34,249 bases of DNA. Source: Roseomonas sp. (lineage in GTDB: Bacteria > Pseudomonadota > Alphaproteobacteria > Acetobacterales > Acetobacteraceae). Position 1 is the stretch's first letter; the number at the start of each line of letters is the position of its first letter. The stretch spans positions 1-34,249 of the forward strand of contig JAQGHX010000099.1 in NCBI GenBank assembly GCA_028288745.1, read 5' to 3'. Both the position numbers and the translations under genes were made by a program. The notes under the pieces are model-generated. The model was not told the DNA's origin, searched no databases, and worked only from the letters and a program-made list of their open reading frames with translations. Below, piece by piece: positions 6,553 through 15,968 of this stretch.

Positions 6553-7110
6553 ATGGCCGCCTACAGGAAACAGGATTTCCCCGTCTCGCAGATCCGCCGG
6601 CTGATCGAGCCGGGGCCTATCGTGCTGGTCTCGTCCCGTTGGAAGGAAAAGGCCAACATCATGACGATGGGCTGGCATTGCGTGATGGAATTCTCGCCCT
6701 CGCTGATCGGCTGCGTCATCGCCGGCGGCAACCACAGTTTCGGGATGGTCCGCCGCTCGCGCGAATGCGTCATCAACATCCCCGAGGTGGCGATGGCCGA
6801 GACGGTGACGCGCATCGGCAATTGCTCCGGCGCCACGGTGGACAAGTTCACCGCCTTCGGCCTGACGGCAGTCGCCGCCGAACAGGTCGGGGCTCCGCTG
6901 ATCGCCGAATGCCATACCAGCCTGGAATGCCGGCTGTTCGACATGGCCCTGGTGCGGAAATACAATTTCTTCATCTGGGAGGTGGTGAAGGCCCATGTGG
7001 CCCGCACGCCCAAAGTGCCGCGCACCATCCATTACCGCGGGGAAGGTGCCTTCACGGTGTCCGGCGAAAACCTGAACCTGAAGCGGCTGTTCCGGCCGGA
7101 TTACCTGTGA
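6553..7110 (+). CDS. Flavin reductase-like FMN-binding protein
   Basis: A 185-aa single-domain protein of the flavin reductase-like (split-barrel, FMN-binding) family. Typical features are the early strand GPIVLVSSRW, the segment NIMTMGWHCVMEFSP (residues about 35-49), CVIAGGNHSF and CVINIP, where the flavin phosphate and ring are bound in relatives. Such proteins reduce free flavin with NAD(P)H or carry FMN for another oxidation. The frame stays open upstream, but AGGAG at 6540-6544, 8 bp before 6553, fixes the start. The gene lies after a strong terminator, so it is probably a separate unit from the sugar-acid cassette, and it converges on acs. No partner monooxygenase is in the window, so the physiological role is unknown. 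Confidence 0.85.
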   Translation: MAAYRKQDFPVSQIRRLIEPGPIVLVSSRWKEKANIMTMGWHCVMEFSPSLIGCVIAGGNHSFGMVRRSRECVINIPEVAMAETVTRIGNCSGATVDKFTAFGLTAVAAEQVGAPLIAECHTSLECRLFDMALVRKYNFFIWEVVKAHVARTPKVPRTIHYRGEGAFTVSGENLNLKRLFRPDYL

Positions 7111-7132
7111 AGGCCGGGGGAGGATAAAGGCC

Positions 7133-7150
7133 GGGGGAAGGATTTCCCCC
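7133..7150. terminator. Shared hairpin between convergent flavin reductase and acs genes
   Basis: GGGGGAA (7133-7139) and TTCCCCC (7144-7150) form a perfect stem with a GGAT loop, flanked by outer GGCC copies (7129-7132 and 7157-7160). It sits in the 67-bp gap between two converging genes and can serve both strands. There is no long T-run. Confidence 0.55.
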
Positions 7151-7177
7151 GCCTCCGGCCCTGTCGCGCCCGCCGGC

Positions 7178-9112
7178 CTATTTCACCCGGTTCTCGATCA
7201 GGTCCTCCACCACCGTCGGGTCCGCCAGGGTGGACGTATCCCCCAGCGATCCCGTCTCGTTCGCCGCGATCTTGCGCAGGATGCGGCGCATGATCTTGCC
7301 GGAGCGCGTCTTCGGCAGCCCCGGTGCCCACTGGATGGCATCCGGGCTGGCGATCGCCCCGATCTCCTTGCGCACCCAGGCCACCAGTTCCTTCTTCAGC
7401 GCATCGCTCGGCTCCTCGCCGGTCTTCAGCGTGACATAGGCATAGATGCCCTGGCCCTTGATGTCGTGCGGCATGCCGACAACGGCGGCTTCCGCCACCT
7501 TGGGGTGGGCGACCAGGGCGCTCTCGATCTCGGCCGTGCCCATGCGGTGGCCGGAGACGTTCAGCACGTCGTCGATGCGGCCGGTGATCCAGTAATAGCC
7601 ATCCGCGTCCCGCCGCGCGCCGTCGCCCGAGAAGTACTTGCCCGGGAAGGTCGAGAAGTAGGTTTGAATAAAACGCTCGTGGTCGCGGAAGAGGGTGCGC
7701 ATCTGGCCCGGCCAGGAATCCAGAATCACGAGGTTCCCTTCCACCGGGCCCTCCAGGATCTTGCCCTCGCCATCCACCAGCGCCGGCCGCACGCCGGGCA
7801 GCGGCAGGGTGGCGGAGCCGGGCTTGAGGTCCACGGCGGCGGGAAGCGGGGAGATCATGATGCCGCCCGTCTCGGTCTGCCACCAGGTATCCACGATGGG
7901 GCAGCGCCCGTCGCCCACCACGCGGTAGTACCAGAGCCAGGCCTCGGGGTTGATCGGCTCGCCCACGCTGCCCAGCACCCGCAGGGACGCGCGCGATGTC
8001 TTCTTCACCGGCGCGTCGCCATCGCGCATCAGCGCGCGGATGGCGGTGGGCGCGGTGTAGAAGATATTGACCTTGTGCTTGTCGATGACCCGCCAGAAGC
8101 GCGAATTGTCGGGGTAGCTCGGCACGCCCTCGAACATCAGGGTCGTGGCGCCGTTCGCCAGCGGGCCATAGACAATGTAGCTGTGGCCGGTCACCCAGCC
8201 GACATCGGCGGTGCACCAGTAGATCTCGCCGGGGCGGTAATCGAAGACCAGTTCATGCGTGTAGCTGGCCCAGACCAGATAGCCGCCGGTGGTGTGCAGC
8301 ACGCCTTTCGGCTTGCCGGTGGAGCCGCTGGTGTAGAGGATGAACAGCGGGTCCTCGGCGTTCATCGGCTCCGGCGCGCAATCGGCGGGGGCCGCTTCCG
8401 TCACCTCGTGGTACCAGTGGTCGCGCCCTGCCTGCATGGGCACGTCGCCGCCGGTATTCCTCACCACGATAACATTTTTCACGCCGGGGGCGGCTTTCAG
8501 CGCCTCGTCGGAATTGGTCTTCAGCGCCACGCGGCGGCCGCCGCGGCGGCCTTCGTCGGCGGTGATCAGCAGGGCGCTCTCGCAATCCACCAGCCGGCTG
8601 GAGAGGCTGTCCGGGCTGAAGCCGCCGAAGACGATGGAATGCACCGCGCCGATGCGCGCGCAGGCCAGCATCGCCACCGCCGATTCGACGATCATGGGCA
8701 GGTAGAGCGTGACGCGGTCACCCTTCTTCACCCCCAGCGCCTTCATGGCATTGGCCAGGCGGCAGACGCGGGCATGCAGGTCGCGATAGGTGACGCGGGC
8801 GTCGCTGGACGGGTCGTCGCCTTCCCAGATGATGGCGGTCTGGTCGCCCCTGGTCTCCAGGTGCCGGTCGAGGCAGGAGACGGAGGCATTCAGCACCCCG
8901 TCCTCGAACCACTTGATCTGCACGTCGCCCTCGAAGGAGGCGTTTTTGATTTTGGTGGGCGGCGTCATCCAGGCGATGCGCCGGGCTTCCTCGCGCCAGA
9001 AGCCGTCGGGGTCGCGGGCCGCCTGTTCGGTCATCGCCGCATGGCGGGCCGCGCTCATCGCGCTGCCCTGGGCAATCTCCGGCTTCACCGTGATCCGCGT
9101 GTGGTCTGTCAT
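7178..9112 (-). CDS. acs: Acetyl-CoA synthetase
   Basis: A 644-aa AMP-forming acetate:CoA ligase, the usual length for Acs (about 640-655 aa). It activates acetate with ATP to acetyl-AMP and then to acetyl-CoA in the cytoplasm. The adenylate-forming motifs are in order: A3 phosphate loop [10 protein letters not shown] (261-270), WWQTETGG (A5, about 409-416), the hinge/A8 region [16 protein letters not shown] with the typical Acs helix AEIESALV, and the C-terminal A10 TRSGKIMRR with the catalytic, acetylatable Lys near 606. The frame is open further upstream to 9184. MTDHTRIT at 9112 is preferred because it gives the family length and has a G-rich stretch just upstream. The gene is read away from glgC across a 372-bp gap, which suits separately controlled promoters. 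The link to glycogen genes (acetate overflow versus storage) is an inference. Confidence 0.97.
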   Translation of the reverse strand: MTDHTRITVKPEIAQGSAMSAARHAAMTEQAARDPDGFWREEARRIAWMTPPTKIKNASFEGDVQIKWFEDGVLNASVSCLDRHLETRGDQTAIIWEGDDPSSDARVTYRDLHARVCRLANAMKALGVKKGDRVTLYLPMIVESAVAMLACARIGAVHSIVFGGFSPDSLSSRLVDCESALLITADEGRRGGRRVALKTNSDEALKAAPGVKNVIVVRNTGGDVPMQAGRDHWYHEVTEAAPADCAPEPMNAEDPLFILYTSGSTGKPKGVLHTTGGYLVWASYTHELVFDYRPGEIYWCTADVGWVTGHSYIVYGPLANGATTLMFEGVPSYPDNSRFWRVIDKHKVNIFYTAPTAIRALMRDGDAPVKKTSRASLRVLGSVGEPINPEAWLWYYRVVGDGRCPIVDTWWQTETGGIMISPLPAAVDLKPGSATLPLPGVRPALVDGEGKILEGPVEGNLVILDSWPGQMRTLFRDHERFIQTYFSTFPGKYFSGDGARRDADGYYWITGRIDDVLNVSGHRMGTAEIESALVAHPKVAEAAVVGMPHDIKGQGIYAYVTLKTGEEPSDALKKELVAWVRKEIGAIASPDAIQWAPGLPKTRSGKIMRRILRKIAANETGSLGDTSTLADPTVVEDLIENRVK

Positions 9113-9484
9113 GCTCGTGTCCCCCCGCTGGGCTGTTTTTAGCGCTTCTGAGCCAGATGCCATGTTGTCCATGGCCGCCGTCAAGGGAAGGGCCGTCGCC
9201 GCGCCGCGCCATCGGCCGGGGTGAAAGGCCGGCCGGGGGCAGGGCGGGTGCAGGGCGGGCCCGCCGCCCAGGCCGTTTTCCCGGCCTGTTTTCGCCCACC
9301 ACGGCCCCAGATTGGATTTTCGTTCCGGGTTGCAGCCTGACGGAAACTTTTAGCCGCGCTGTTTCGTCTGTTCCCACTACGTGCGGCCGTCAGGGCATCC
9401 TAGACTGGATGCGCCTGATCCAGCGGCGGCGCTTCGGTCATACGGGGGGAAACAAAACATCATGCCAGCAGGACACCGCCAACC
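9113..9484. promoter_or_regulatory. Divergent intergenic region between acs and glgC
   Basis: This 372-bp gap must hold both promoters, but I could not assign clear -35/-10 pairs. It has a 10-bp direct repeat (GCAGGGCGGG at about 9239 and 9250). A terminator-shaped hairpin reads on +: CAGGCC (9269-9274), an 8-nt loop, GGCCTG (9283-9288), then TTTT. A less GC-rich stretch lies at about 9309-9360. AGGA at 9470-9473 is the likely ribosome site of glgC. Confidence 0.5.
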
Positions 9485-10765
9485 ATGTCGCTGAGGCCGC
9501 AGCAGCACAGCCACGCCCCCCTCGCCCGCCACGCCATGGCCTATGTTCTGGCCGGTGGCCGCGGCACCCGGCTGATGGAACTGACCGAGCGGCGGGTGAA
9601 GCCCGCCGTTTTCTTTGGCGCCAAGTCCCGCATCATCGATTTCGCGCTGTCCAACGCGCTGAATTCCGGCATCCGGCGCATCGGGGTCGCGACGCAGTAC
9701 AAGGCGCACAGCCTGATCCGCCACATGCAGCGCGGCTGGAATTTCATGCGCGCCGAGCGCAATGAGAGCTTCGACATCCTGCCCGCCAGCCAGCGCGTGG
9801 CGGAAAGCGGCTGGTATTCGGGCACCGCCGACGCCGTGTACCAGAACCTCGACATCATCGAGGCCTATGGCCCCCGCTACATGGTCGTGCTGGCCGGCGA
9901 CCACGTCTACAAAATGGATTACGAGCTGATGCTGCAGCAGCACGAATCCTCCGGCGCCGACGTCACCGTGGGCTGCATCGAGGTGCCGCGCATGGAGGCC
10001 ACCGGCTTCGGCGTGATGCATGTGGACGGGAACGATCGCATCGTCTCCTTCCTGGAGAAGCCCGCCGACCCGCCAGGCATGCCGGACCGGCCCGACATGG
10101 CGCTGGCCAGCATGGGCATCTATGTCTTCAGCACCGCCTTGCTGGCCGCCGAATTGCGACGCGACGCGGCGGACCCTGCCTCCAGTCACGATTTCGGCAA
10201 GGACCTGGTGCCTCACCTCGTGCGGAACGGCCATGCGGTGGCGCACCGCTTCACCTCCTCCTGCGTCACCTCGGGCGCGGAGGCCGAGGCTTATTGGCGC
10301 GATGTCGGCACGGTCGATGCCTATTGGCAGGCGAATATCGACCTGACCGACGTGGTGCCCTCGCTCGACCTCTACGACCGCAATTGGCCGATCTGGACCT
10401 ATAGCGAGGTCACGCCCCCCGCCAAATTCGTCTTCAACGACGATGGCCGGCGGGGTTCGGCGGTGGATTCGCTGGTGTCCGGCGGCTGCATCGTCTCCGG
10501 CTCGCAGGTGTCGCGCTCAGTGCTCTGCAGCAATGTGCGGGTGCATTCCTTCTGCGACCTTCAGGGCGCGGTGCTGCTGCCCGGCGTCGTCGTCAACCGC
10601 AACGTGCGGCTCACGAACGTGGTCGTGGACAGCGACGTGCGCCTGCCCGAAGGGTTGGTGGCGGGCGAGGACGCGGCCCAGGATGCCCGCCGCTTCCGCC
10701 GTTCCGAGAAAGGTGTGACGCTGATCACCCAGCCGATGCTCGACGCGCTGAACACGGCGGATTGA
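9485..10765 (+). CDS. glgC: Glucose-1-phosphate adenylyltransferase (ADP-glucose pyrophosphorylase)
   Basis: A 426-aa enzyme that makes ADP-glucose from ATP and glucose-1-phosphate, the committed step of bacterial glycogen synthesis. The N-terminal nucleotidyltransferase domain shows [10 protein letters not shown] (21-30), [33 protein letters not shown], the metal-binding [11 protein letters not shown] (about 137-147) and the glucose-phosphate loop FLEKP. The C-terminal part (about 300-420) has the left-handed beta-helix repeats of the regulatory domain (VVSGSQV/VLCSNV-like hexapeptide spacing). Length and motifs match the family. The ATG at 9485 has AGGA upstream. It is the first gene of the glgC-glgA-glgP group. 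A hairpin (10771-10795) follows the stop, and glgA begins 196 bp later. Confidence 0.97.
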   Translation: MSLRPQQHSHAPLARHAMAYVLAGGRGTRLMELTERRVKPAVFFGAKSRIIDFALSNALNSGIRRIGVATQYKAHSLIRHMQRGWNFMRAERNESFDILPASQRVAESGWYSGTADAVYQNLDIIEAYGPRYMVVLAGDHVYKMDYELMLQQHESSGADVTVGCIEVPRMEATGFGVMHVDGNDRIVSFLEKPADPPGMPDRPDMALASMGIYVFSTALLAAELRRDAADPASSHDFGKDLVPHLVRNGHAVAHRFTSSCVTSGAEAEAYWRDVGTVDAYWQANIDLTDVVPSLDLYDRNWPIWTYSEVTPPAKFVFNDDGRRGSAVDSLVSGGCIVSGSQVSRSVLCSNVRVHSFCDLQGAVLLPGVVVNRNVRLTNVVVDSDVRLPEGLVAGEDAAQDARRFRRSEKGVTLITQPMLDALNTAD

Positions 10766-10770
10766 CGCGA

Positions 10771-10795
10771 GGGCGGGGAAGGGATGTTCCCGCCC
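10771..10795 (+). terminator. Hairpin after glgC
   Basis: GGGCGGG (10771-10777) and CCCGCCC (10789-10795) pair around an 11-nt loop that also contains an AA/TT pair. It starts 6 bp after the glgC stop and lacks a T-run. It may attenuate read-through into glgA. Confidence 0.4.
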
Positions 10796-10912
10796 CCGGC
10801 CTGATGCCTTCGGGCAGGCCTGTGCCCGCGACGCGGGCCATGGCGGCGTGGAGGCAAGGCCTTGGCCGCGCTGGCGTCCGGCGCCGGCACGCCACGGCTG
10901 CCCGAAAAAAGA

Positions 10913-10931
10913 CCGGGAAATTTCTTCCCGG
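10913..10931 (+). terminator. Hairpin in the glgA leader
   Basis: CCGGGAA (10913-10919) and TTCCCGG (10925-10931) form a perfect stem with an ATTTC loop. It is preceded by a run of six A and followed by CCTTTCC, 31 bp before the glgA start. It could be a second, weak glgC terminator, an attenuator of glgA, or a minus-strand terminator (AAAAAA on + reads TTTTTT on -). Confidence 0.45.
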
Positions 10932-10961
10932 CCTTTCCGCCCCGAAAGATGAAGGCGCCGC

Positions 10962-12407
10962 ATGAGTCTGACTGTCCTCTCCGTTGCATCCGAGGTCTAT
11001 CCGCTGGTCAAGACCGGCGGCCTCGCCGATGTCACCGGTGCCCTGCCCGGGGCGCTGACGGCCGAGGGCATCGCCATGCGCAGCCTGCTGCCCGGCTATC
11101 CCGCCGTGCTGCGGCGGCTGGGCCCGGCCGAGACGGCGCTCGACCTCGGCCCCCTGTTCGGCGGCGGCGCCCGGCTGCTGGCGGCGCGGGCCGAGGGGCT
11201 CGACCTTTTTGTCATCGACGCGCCGCATCTCTATGGGCGCGAGGGTAACCCCTATGCGGGACCGGACGGCCAGGACTGGCCCGACAACCCGCAGCGCTTC
11301 GCCGCACTGGGGCAGGTGGCGGCGCGGCTGGGGCAGGGGGCCCTGCCCGGCTTCCGGCCGGATGTCGTGCACGCGCATGACTGGCAGGCCGGACTGGCCC
11401 CCGCCTACCTGCATTACGCCGAGGGCCGCCGTCCCGGCACGGTGATGACCGTGCACAACCTGGCCTTCCAGGGCCAGTGCGATGCCGGCCTGCTGGCCAC
11501 GCTCGGCCTGCCGCCACAGGCCTATTCCATCGACGGGGTCGAGTATTACGGCAGCATCGGCTTCCTGAAGGCCGGGCTGCGGCTGGCCGACCGCATCACC
11601 ACCGTCTCGCCCAGCTATGCCGCCGAGATCCTGACCGAGGCCGGCGGCATGGGCCTGGCCGGGCTGCTGCGGGACCGCCGGGCCGTGCTGCACGGCATCC
11701 TGAACGGCATCGATACCGGCGTCTGGGACCCCACCGCCGACCCGCACCTGCCCAGCCCCTTCGGCGCCGCCACGCTGGCCGCGCGCGGGGACAGCCGCCA
11801 GGCTCTGCGCGCGCGCATGGGGCTGGATGACGATGCCAGCGCCCTGGTGGTCGGCATCGTCAGCCGGCTGTCCTGGCAGAAGGGGATGGACGCGGTGCTG
11901 GAGGCGCTGCCGGCGCTGCTGGGCCATGGCATGCGGCTGGCGGTGCTGGGCACCGGCGACCGCGCGCTGGAAGACGGCTTCGCCGAGGCCGGCCGCGCCC
12001 ATCCCGGGCGCATCGGGTTGCATCTGGGCTATGACGAGGGACTGGCGCACCTGATGCAGGGCGGCTGTGACGCGCTGCTGGTGCCCTCGCGCTTCGAGCC
12101 CTGCGGGCTGACCCAGCTCTGTGCCCTGCGCTACGGCGCGCTGCCGGTGGTGGCGCGGGCCGGCGGGCTGGCGGATACGGTGATCGATGCCAACGAGATG
12201 GCGCTGGCCGCCGGGGTGGGGACCGGGGTGCAGTTCGCCGCCGCCACGCGCGACGCGCTGGAGGCCGCCCTCGGCCGGGTGGCGGCGCTGTGGCGGGACC
12301 GGGCCGCCTGGGCGCGGCTGCAGGCCAATGCCATGGGCAGCGACGTGGGCTGGTCGCGGCCGGCCCGGCATTACGCGGCGCTCTACCGGGCGGCGGCGCG
12401 CGGCTGA
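10962..12407 (+). CDS. glgA: Glycogen synthase (ADP-glucose type)
   Basis: A 481-aa GT5-family glucosyltransferase that adds glucose from ADP-glucose to the growing alpha-1,4-glucan. The ADP-glucose-binding KTGGLADV motif is at residues 17-24. [11 protein letters not shown] and VHNLAFQG follow, and the C-terminal GT-B half carries SRLSWQKG, the acceptor/phosphate region [11 protein letters not shown] and [10 protein letters not shown]. The length is normal. AAGG at 10952-10955 supports the ATG. It lies between glgC and glgP on the same strand. The 5' gap carries a hairpin, so its expression may be set apart from glgC. Confidence 0.97.
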   Translation: MSLTVLSVASEVYPLVKTGGLADVTGALPGALTAEGIAMRSLLPGYPAVLRRLGPAETALDLGPLFGGGARLLAARAEGLDLFVIDAPHLYGREGNPYAGPDGQDWPDNPQRFAALGQVAARLGQGALPGFRPDVVHAHDWQAGLAPAYLHYAEGRRPGTVMTVHNLAFQGQCDAGLLATLGLPPQAYSIDGVEYYGSIGFLKAGLRLADRITTVSPSYAAEILTEAGGMGLAGLLRDRRAVLHGILNGIDTGVWDPTADPHLPSPFGAATLAARGDSRQALRARMGLDDDASALVVGIVSRLSWQKGMDAVLEALPALLGHGMRLAVLGTGDRALEDGFAEAGRAHPGRIGLHLGYDEGLAHLMQGGCDALLVPSRFEPCGLTQLCALRYGALPVVARAGGLADTVIDANEMALAAGVGTGVQFAAATRDALEAALGRVAALWRDRAAWARLQANAMGSDVGWSRPARHYAALYRAAARG

Positions 12408-12679
12408 GCGCAAAGCCAGGCACGCGCACCGCCCGGCCCGCGATGGGGAAACCTTGGTGATGCCGCAACTTACGGTGGCATCCGGCCGGCCTGTTATGCC
12501 ATTCAGGCACCGCCCGCGCCACGCTTTGGCCCGAAAGAGTGTTTAGCCCAGGTGCCTGTGGACGATCATGCGCGGGCACGGCACCCGGACATGGCGCCCG
12601 CGCCCCACAGGACGATTGACGAACAAGCCGGCCGCCACATGACAGGCAATCGCTGGCGCAGAGAAAAGGGTTTCGCCGC
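12408..12679 (+). promoter_or_regulatory. Gap between glgA and glgP with inverted repeats
   Basis: No gene is seen in these 272 bp. GATGCC (12459-12464) and GGCATC (12477-12482) could form a hairpin after glgA. CAGGCACC (12504-12511) and GGTGCCTG (12551-12558) are a perfect 8-bp inverted repeat 39 bp apart. AAAAGGG at 12664-12670 is the likely ribosome site of glgP. A separate glgP promoter is possible but was not resolved. Confidence 0.4.
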
Positions 12680-15118
12680 GTGACCGATGACACCGTGACC
12701 GCAGGAACGCCCGCGGACGCCGCCGAGCTGAGCCGGGCCATCCTTTCCAAGCTCATCTACGATGTCGGTGGGCGGGAGGAACGGGCCAGCCCGCGCGACT
12801 GGTTCCTGGCCACGACGCTGGCCACGCGCGACCGCATCATCGACCGCTGGCGCCTCTCCAACAACGAAACGGCGGAGCATGGCCACAAGCAGGTCTGCTA
12901 TCTCTCGCTGGAATTCCTCATCGGCAGGCTGCTGTCGGACGCGCTGGGCAATCTGGGCCTGACGGAACAGATGCGGCAGGTGCTGGGCGAACTCGGCGTC
13001 GACCTCGAGGAGGTCTTCGCGCAGGAGCCCGACGCGGCACTGGGCAATGGCGGGCTCGGGCGCCTCGCCGCCTGCTTCATGGAAAGCATGGCCAGCCTCG
13101 GCATCCCCGCCATCGGCTACGGCATCCGCTACGAGAACGGGCTGTTCCGCCAGGTCATCCGCGACGGGCAGCAGCAGGAGGTGCCGGAGGACTGGCTCTC
13201 GCTGGGCAACCCGTGGGAATTCGAGCGTTCCGGCATCGTCTACGACATCGGCTTCGGCGGGCATGTCACCGCCGGGCCGGACGACCGGCTGATCTGGCTG
13301 CCGGGCGAGGTGGTGCGCGCCATCGCCTACGACACCCCGGTGGTGGGCTGGCGCGGGCAGTGGGTGAACACGCTGCGGCTGTGGTCGGCCCGCGCCACCG
13401 ACCCGCTGCACCTGGATGCCTTCAACAGCGGCGACCATGTGGGCGCCCTGGCCGGGCGGGTGCGGGCCGAGGCGATTTCCCGCGTGCTCTATCCCGGCGA
13501 CGAAAGCCCGGCGGGCCAGGAATTGCGGCTGCGGCAGGAATACTTCTTCGCCTCCGCCTCGCTGCAGGACCTCATCCGCCGCCACCTGCGCCTGCATGGC
13601 GATATCGCGACCCTGGCGGAAAAAGCCTCGGTCCAGCTCAACGACACCCACCCCGCGATCGGCGTCGCGGAGCTGATGCGGCTGCTGGTGGACCTGCATG
13701 GCGTGGGATGGGACGCGGCCTGGGACATCGCCCGCGCCACCTTCTCCTATACCAACCACACGCTGATGCCGGAGGCGCTGGAAAGCTGGCCGGTGCCGCT
13801 GATGGAGCGGCTGCTGCCGCGCAACATGCAGATCATCTACATGATCAACGCCCGCCACCTGGAGACGGCGCGCGCCGAGGGCGCCAGCGACGCGCAGCTC
13901 TCCGCCGTCTCGCTGATCGACGAGCACCACGGGCGGCGGGTGCGGATGGGGCATCTCGCCTTCGTCGGCTCGCACAAGGTCAATGGCGTCTCGGCGCTGC
14001 ATACCGGCCTGATGAAGACCACCGTCTTCGCCGAGCTGGACCGCGCCTGCCCGGGGCGCATCGTCAACAAGACCAACGGCATCACCTTCCGCCGCTGGCT
14101 GATGCGCGCCAATCCCGGCCTGACGCGGCTGATCGTGGACACGATCGGCCCCCGCGTGCTGGACGATGCCGAGCGGCTGGCCGACCTCGCCCCCCATGCC
14201 CGCGACCCCAGCTTCCAGCAGGCCTTCGCGCGGCAGCGCCGGAGCGCCAAGGAAGCCCTGGCGAAGGTGGTGCGGGAGCGGACCGGCGTGGCGCTGGACC
14301 CGGATGCGCTGTTCGACGTGCAGATCAAGCGCATCCACGAATACAAGCGCCAGTTGCTGAACATCCTGCAGACAGTCGCGCTCTACAACGCCATGCGCGC
14401 CCAGCCGACGCAGCCCTGGGTGCCGCGCGTGAAGCTCTTCGCCGGCAAGGCGGCGCCCGGCTACCACCAGGCGAAGCTGATCATCCGCCTCGCCAATGAC
14501 GTGGCCCGCGTGGTCAACAGCGACCCGACGGTGCGTGGGCTGCTGAAGGTGGCCTTCCTGCCCAATTACAACGTGACCCTCGCCGAGAGCATCATCCCCG
14601 CCGCCGACCTGTCCGAGCAGATCTCGACGGCGGGGCTGGAGGCATCGGGCACCGGCAACATGAAGTTCGCGCTGAACGGCGCGCTGACCATCGGCACGCT
14701 GGACGGCGCCAATGTCGAGATCAGCGAGCGCGTCGGCCTGGAGAACATCTTCATCTTCGGCCTCCGGGCGGACGAGGCGGGGGAGTTGCGGCGCGACGGG
14801 TTCGACGCGCGGGCCGCCGCCGCCGCCTCGCCGGACCTGCAGGGGGTGCTGGACGCCATCGCCGCCGGCGTCTTCTCGCCGGAGGAGCCCGGCCGCTACC
14901 AGAGGCTGGTGGAAGGCCTGCTGTCGCATGACAGCTTTCTGGTCACCGCCGATTTCGACAGCTATGTCGCGGCCCAGCGGCAGGTGGCCTCGCGCTGGAG
15001 CCGGCCCGCGGAATGGTGGCGCAGCGCCGTGCTCAATACCGCGAATGTCGCGTGGTTCTCATCGGACCGGACCATCCGGGAATATGCCGACGAGGTCTGG
15101 GACCTGCCGGTCCGTTAA
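12680..15118 (+). CDS. glgP: Glycogen phosphorylase
   Basis: An 812-aa GT35-family enzyme that uses phosphate to release glucose-1-phosphate from alpha-1,4-glucan. Pyridoxal phosphate is bound on Lys662 in the signature EASGTGNMKFALNG. Other family blocks are YLSLEFLIGR, GNGGLGRLAACF, GYGIRYENGLF, LNDTHPAI and the phosphate-site region KRIHEYKRQLLN. The length is normal (about 800-830 aa). It starts with GTG at 12680, preceded by AAAAGGG; no better in-frame ATG exists nearby. With glgC and glgA it forms a synthesis-and-breakdown set, and its product is also the GlgC substrate. Maltodextrin phosphorylase (MalP) is a close relative that sequence alone does not exclude; the glg neighbours favour GlgP. 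Confidence 0.97.
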   Translation: MTDDTVTAGTPADAAELSRAILSKLIYDVGGREERASPRDWFLATTLATRDRIIDRWRLSNNETAEHGHKQVCYLSLEFLIGRLLSDALGNLGLTEQMRQVLGELGVDLEEVFAQEPDAALGNGGLGRLAACFMESMASLGIPAIGYGIRYENGLFRQVIRDGQQQEVPEDWLSLGNPWEFERSGIVYDIGFGGHVTAGPDDRLIWLPGEVVRAIAYDTPVVGWRGQWVNTLRLWSARATDPLHLDAFNSGDHVGALAGRVRAEAISRVLYPGDESPAGQELRLRQEYFFASASLQDLIRRHLRLHGDIATLAEKASVQLNDTHPAIGVAELMRLLVDLHGVGWDAAWDIARATFSYTNHTLMPEALESWPVPLMERLLPRNMQIIYMINARHLETARAEGASDAQLSAVSLIDEHHGRRVRMGHLAFVGSHKVNGVSALHTGLMKTTVFAELDRACPGRIVNKTNGITFRRWLMRANPGLTRLIVDTIGPRVLDDAERLADLAPHARDPSFQQAFARQRRSAKEALAKVVRERTGVALDPDALFDVQIKRIHEYKRQLLNILQTVALYNAMRAQPTQPWVPRVKLFAGKAAPGYHQAKLIIRLANDVARVVNSDPTVRGLLKVAFLPNYNVTLAESIIPAADLSEQISTAGLEASGTGNMKFALNGALTIGTLDGANVEISERVGLENIFIFGLRADEAGELRRDGFDARAAAAASPDLQGVLDAIAAGVFSPEEPGRYQRLVEGLLSHDSFLVTADFDSYVAAQRQVASRWSRPAEWWRSAVLNTANVAWFSSDRTIREYADEVWDLPVR

Positions 15119-15124
15119 CGGTGA

Positions 15125-15147
15125 AGGCCGGGGCATTTCCCCGGCCT
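15125..15147. terminator. Perfect hairpin between glgP and the Rieske gene
   Basis: AGGCCGGGG (15125-15133) and CCCCGGCCT (15139-15147) form a perfect 9-bp stem with a CATTT loop, just after the glgP stop. It is placed between converging genes and can act on both strands. There is no T-run on +. Confidence 0.6.
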
Positions 15148-15178
15148 CCTCCGTGCTTCCAGAAGCCGGGGCCTGGCC

Positions 15179-15523
15179 TTACGCTCCCGCCTCGGCCGGC
15201 ACGCGGATGAAACCCTCCGCGTCCACCTCCGCCGGCACCGCTTCCAGGCTGTCGCCCACGCAGGGGCCGGCGGTGCAGAAGCCGTCCTCCACCTGGAAGA
15301 AGGCCGCATGCGCGGCACAGAGGATGGCGGTGCCGCGGTGGTTCAGGAAGCGGTCCGGCACGATGTCCAGCGCCACGCCGGCATGCGGGCAGGCATTGAC
15401 GTAGACAAAGACCTGCCGCCCCCGCCGCACCGCGAACAGCCCCGCGAAGCCGCCGCCGGCCGGCGGGTAGCCCTTGGCCCGGCCGTCCGGGATCTCCTCC
15501 AGGCGGCCGAGGATACGGGTCAC
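15179..15523 (-). CDS. Rieske [2Fe-2S] ferredoxin-like protein
   Basis: A 114-aa soluble single-domain Rieske protein. The cluster ligands are present as Cys45-Pro-His47 and Cys69-Ala-Ala-His72, spaced as in small Rieske ferredoxins. No signal peptide or membrane anchor is seen, so it should be cytoplasmic. Such proteins carry electrons to oxygenases or act in redox sensing or repair. No oxygenase is adjacent, so the partner is unknown. Its start overlaps the end of the EVE-domain gene by 4 bp (ATGA), so the two are translated from one minus-strand mRNA. The 3' end converges on glgP. Confidence 0.88.
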   Translation of the reverse strand: MTRILGRLEEIPDGRAKGYPPAGGGFAGLFAVRRGRQVFVYVNACPHAGVALDIVPDRFLNHRGTAILCAAHAAFFQVEDGFCTAGPCVGDSLEAVPAEVDAEGFIRVPAEAGA

Positions 15524-15936
15524 GCGCCCCGCCAGCCGCCCAGTTCGCAGATCAGCGACCAGTGCTCGTCCGAGACCGGCATGACCGAGAGGCGCGACTG
15601 CCGCACCAGCCCGATCTCCTCCATGCCGGGGCGCGCCTTGATGGTGGCCAGCGTCACCGGCTTCGGCATCGGCCCCACCGCCCGCATGTCCACGCAGGTC
15701 CAGCGGCCGGTCTCCTCCGTCGGGTCCGGATAGGCGCTCCGGGCCACCTCCACGATGCCGACGATCTCCTTCCCCACGTTGGAGTGGTAGAAGAAGGCGC
15801 GCTCCCCCACCGCCATGGCGCGCAGGAACTTCGCCGCCTGGGCGTTGCGCACGCCCGTCCAGGGCTCGACGCCGTTCTCCACCTGCTGCTGCCAGGAGAA
15901 GGCGTCGGGCTCGCTCTTAACCAGCCAGTGGGCCAT
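15520..15936 (-). CDS. EVE-domain protein
   Basis: A 138-aa EVE-domain protein of the PUA-like fold. The hallmark start MAHWLVKSEPDAFSW is intact, followed by GVRNAQAAKFLRAM, the aromatic-rich GERAFFYHSN and the core IVGIVEVARSAYPDP. The length is that of a stand-alone EVE protein (about 135-150 aa). EVE domains are related to YTH and PUA readers and are thought to bind modified bases in DNA or RNA; in bacteria the cellular role is mostly unproven. The gene is upstream of, and overlaps by 4 bp, the Rieske gene. The YciI-like gene lies 32 bp further upstream on the same strand. No restriction or modification gene is nearby, so a housekeeping role, perhaps tRNA-linked, is more likely than defence. 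Confidence 0.92.
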   Translation of the reverse strand: MAHWLVKSEPDAFSWQQQVENGVEPWTGVRNAQAAKFLRAMAVGERAFFYHSNVGKEIVGIVEVARSAYPDPTEETGRWTCVDMRAVGPMPKPVTLATIKARPGMEEIGLVRQSRLSVMPVSDEHWSLICELGGWRGA

Positions 15937-15968
15937 GCCTGCCAGGCCAGTCCGTTCAGCGGGCCGCC

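Noticed and set aside
7466-9142. A 558-codon open frame on + opposite acs
   Set aside because: High GC leaves antisense frames open. The translation is rich in Gly, His, Arg and Ala with no domain, and the acs frame on - has every family motif.
12566-14929. A 787-codon open frame on - opposite glgP
   Set aside because: It mirrors the glgP codons, has no recognisable motif or ribosome site, and glgP is certain.
15520-15936. EVE-domain protein as part of a defence system
   Set aside because: No nuclease, methyltransferase or McrBC-like gene is nearby, and the neighbours are small housekeeping-type genes.
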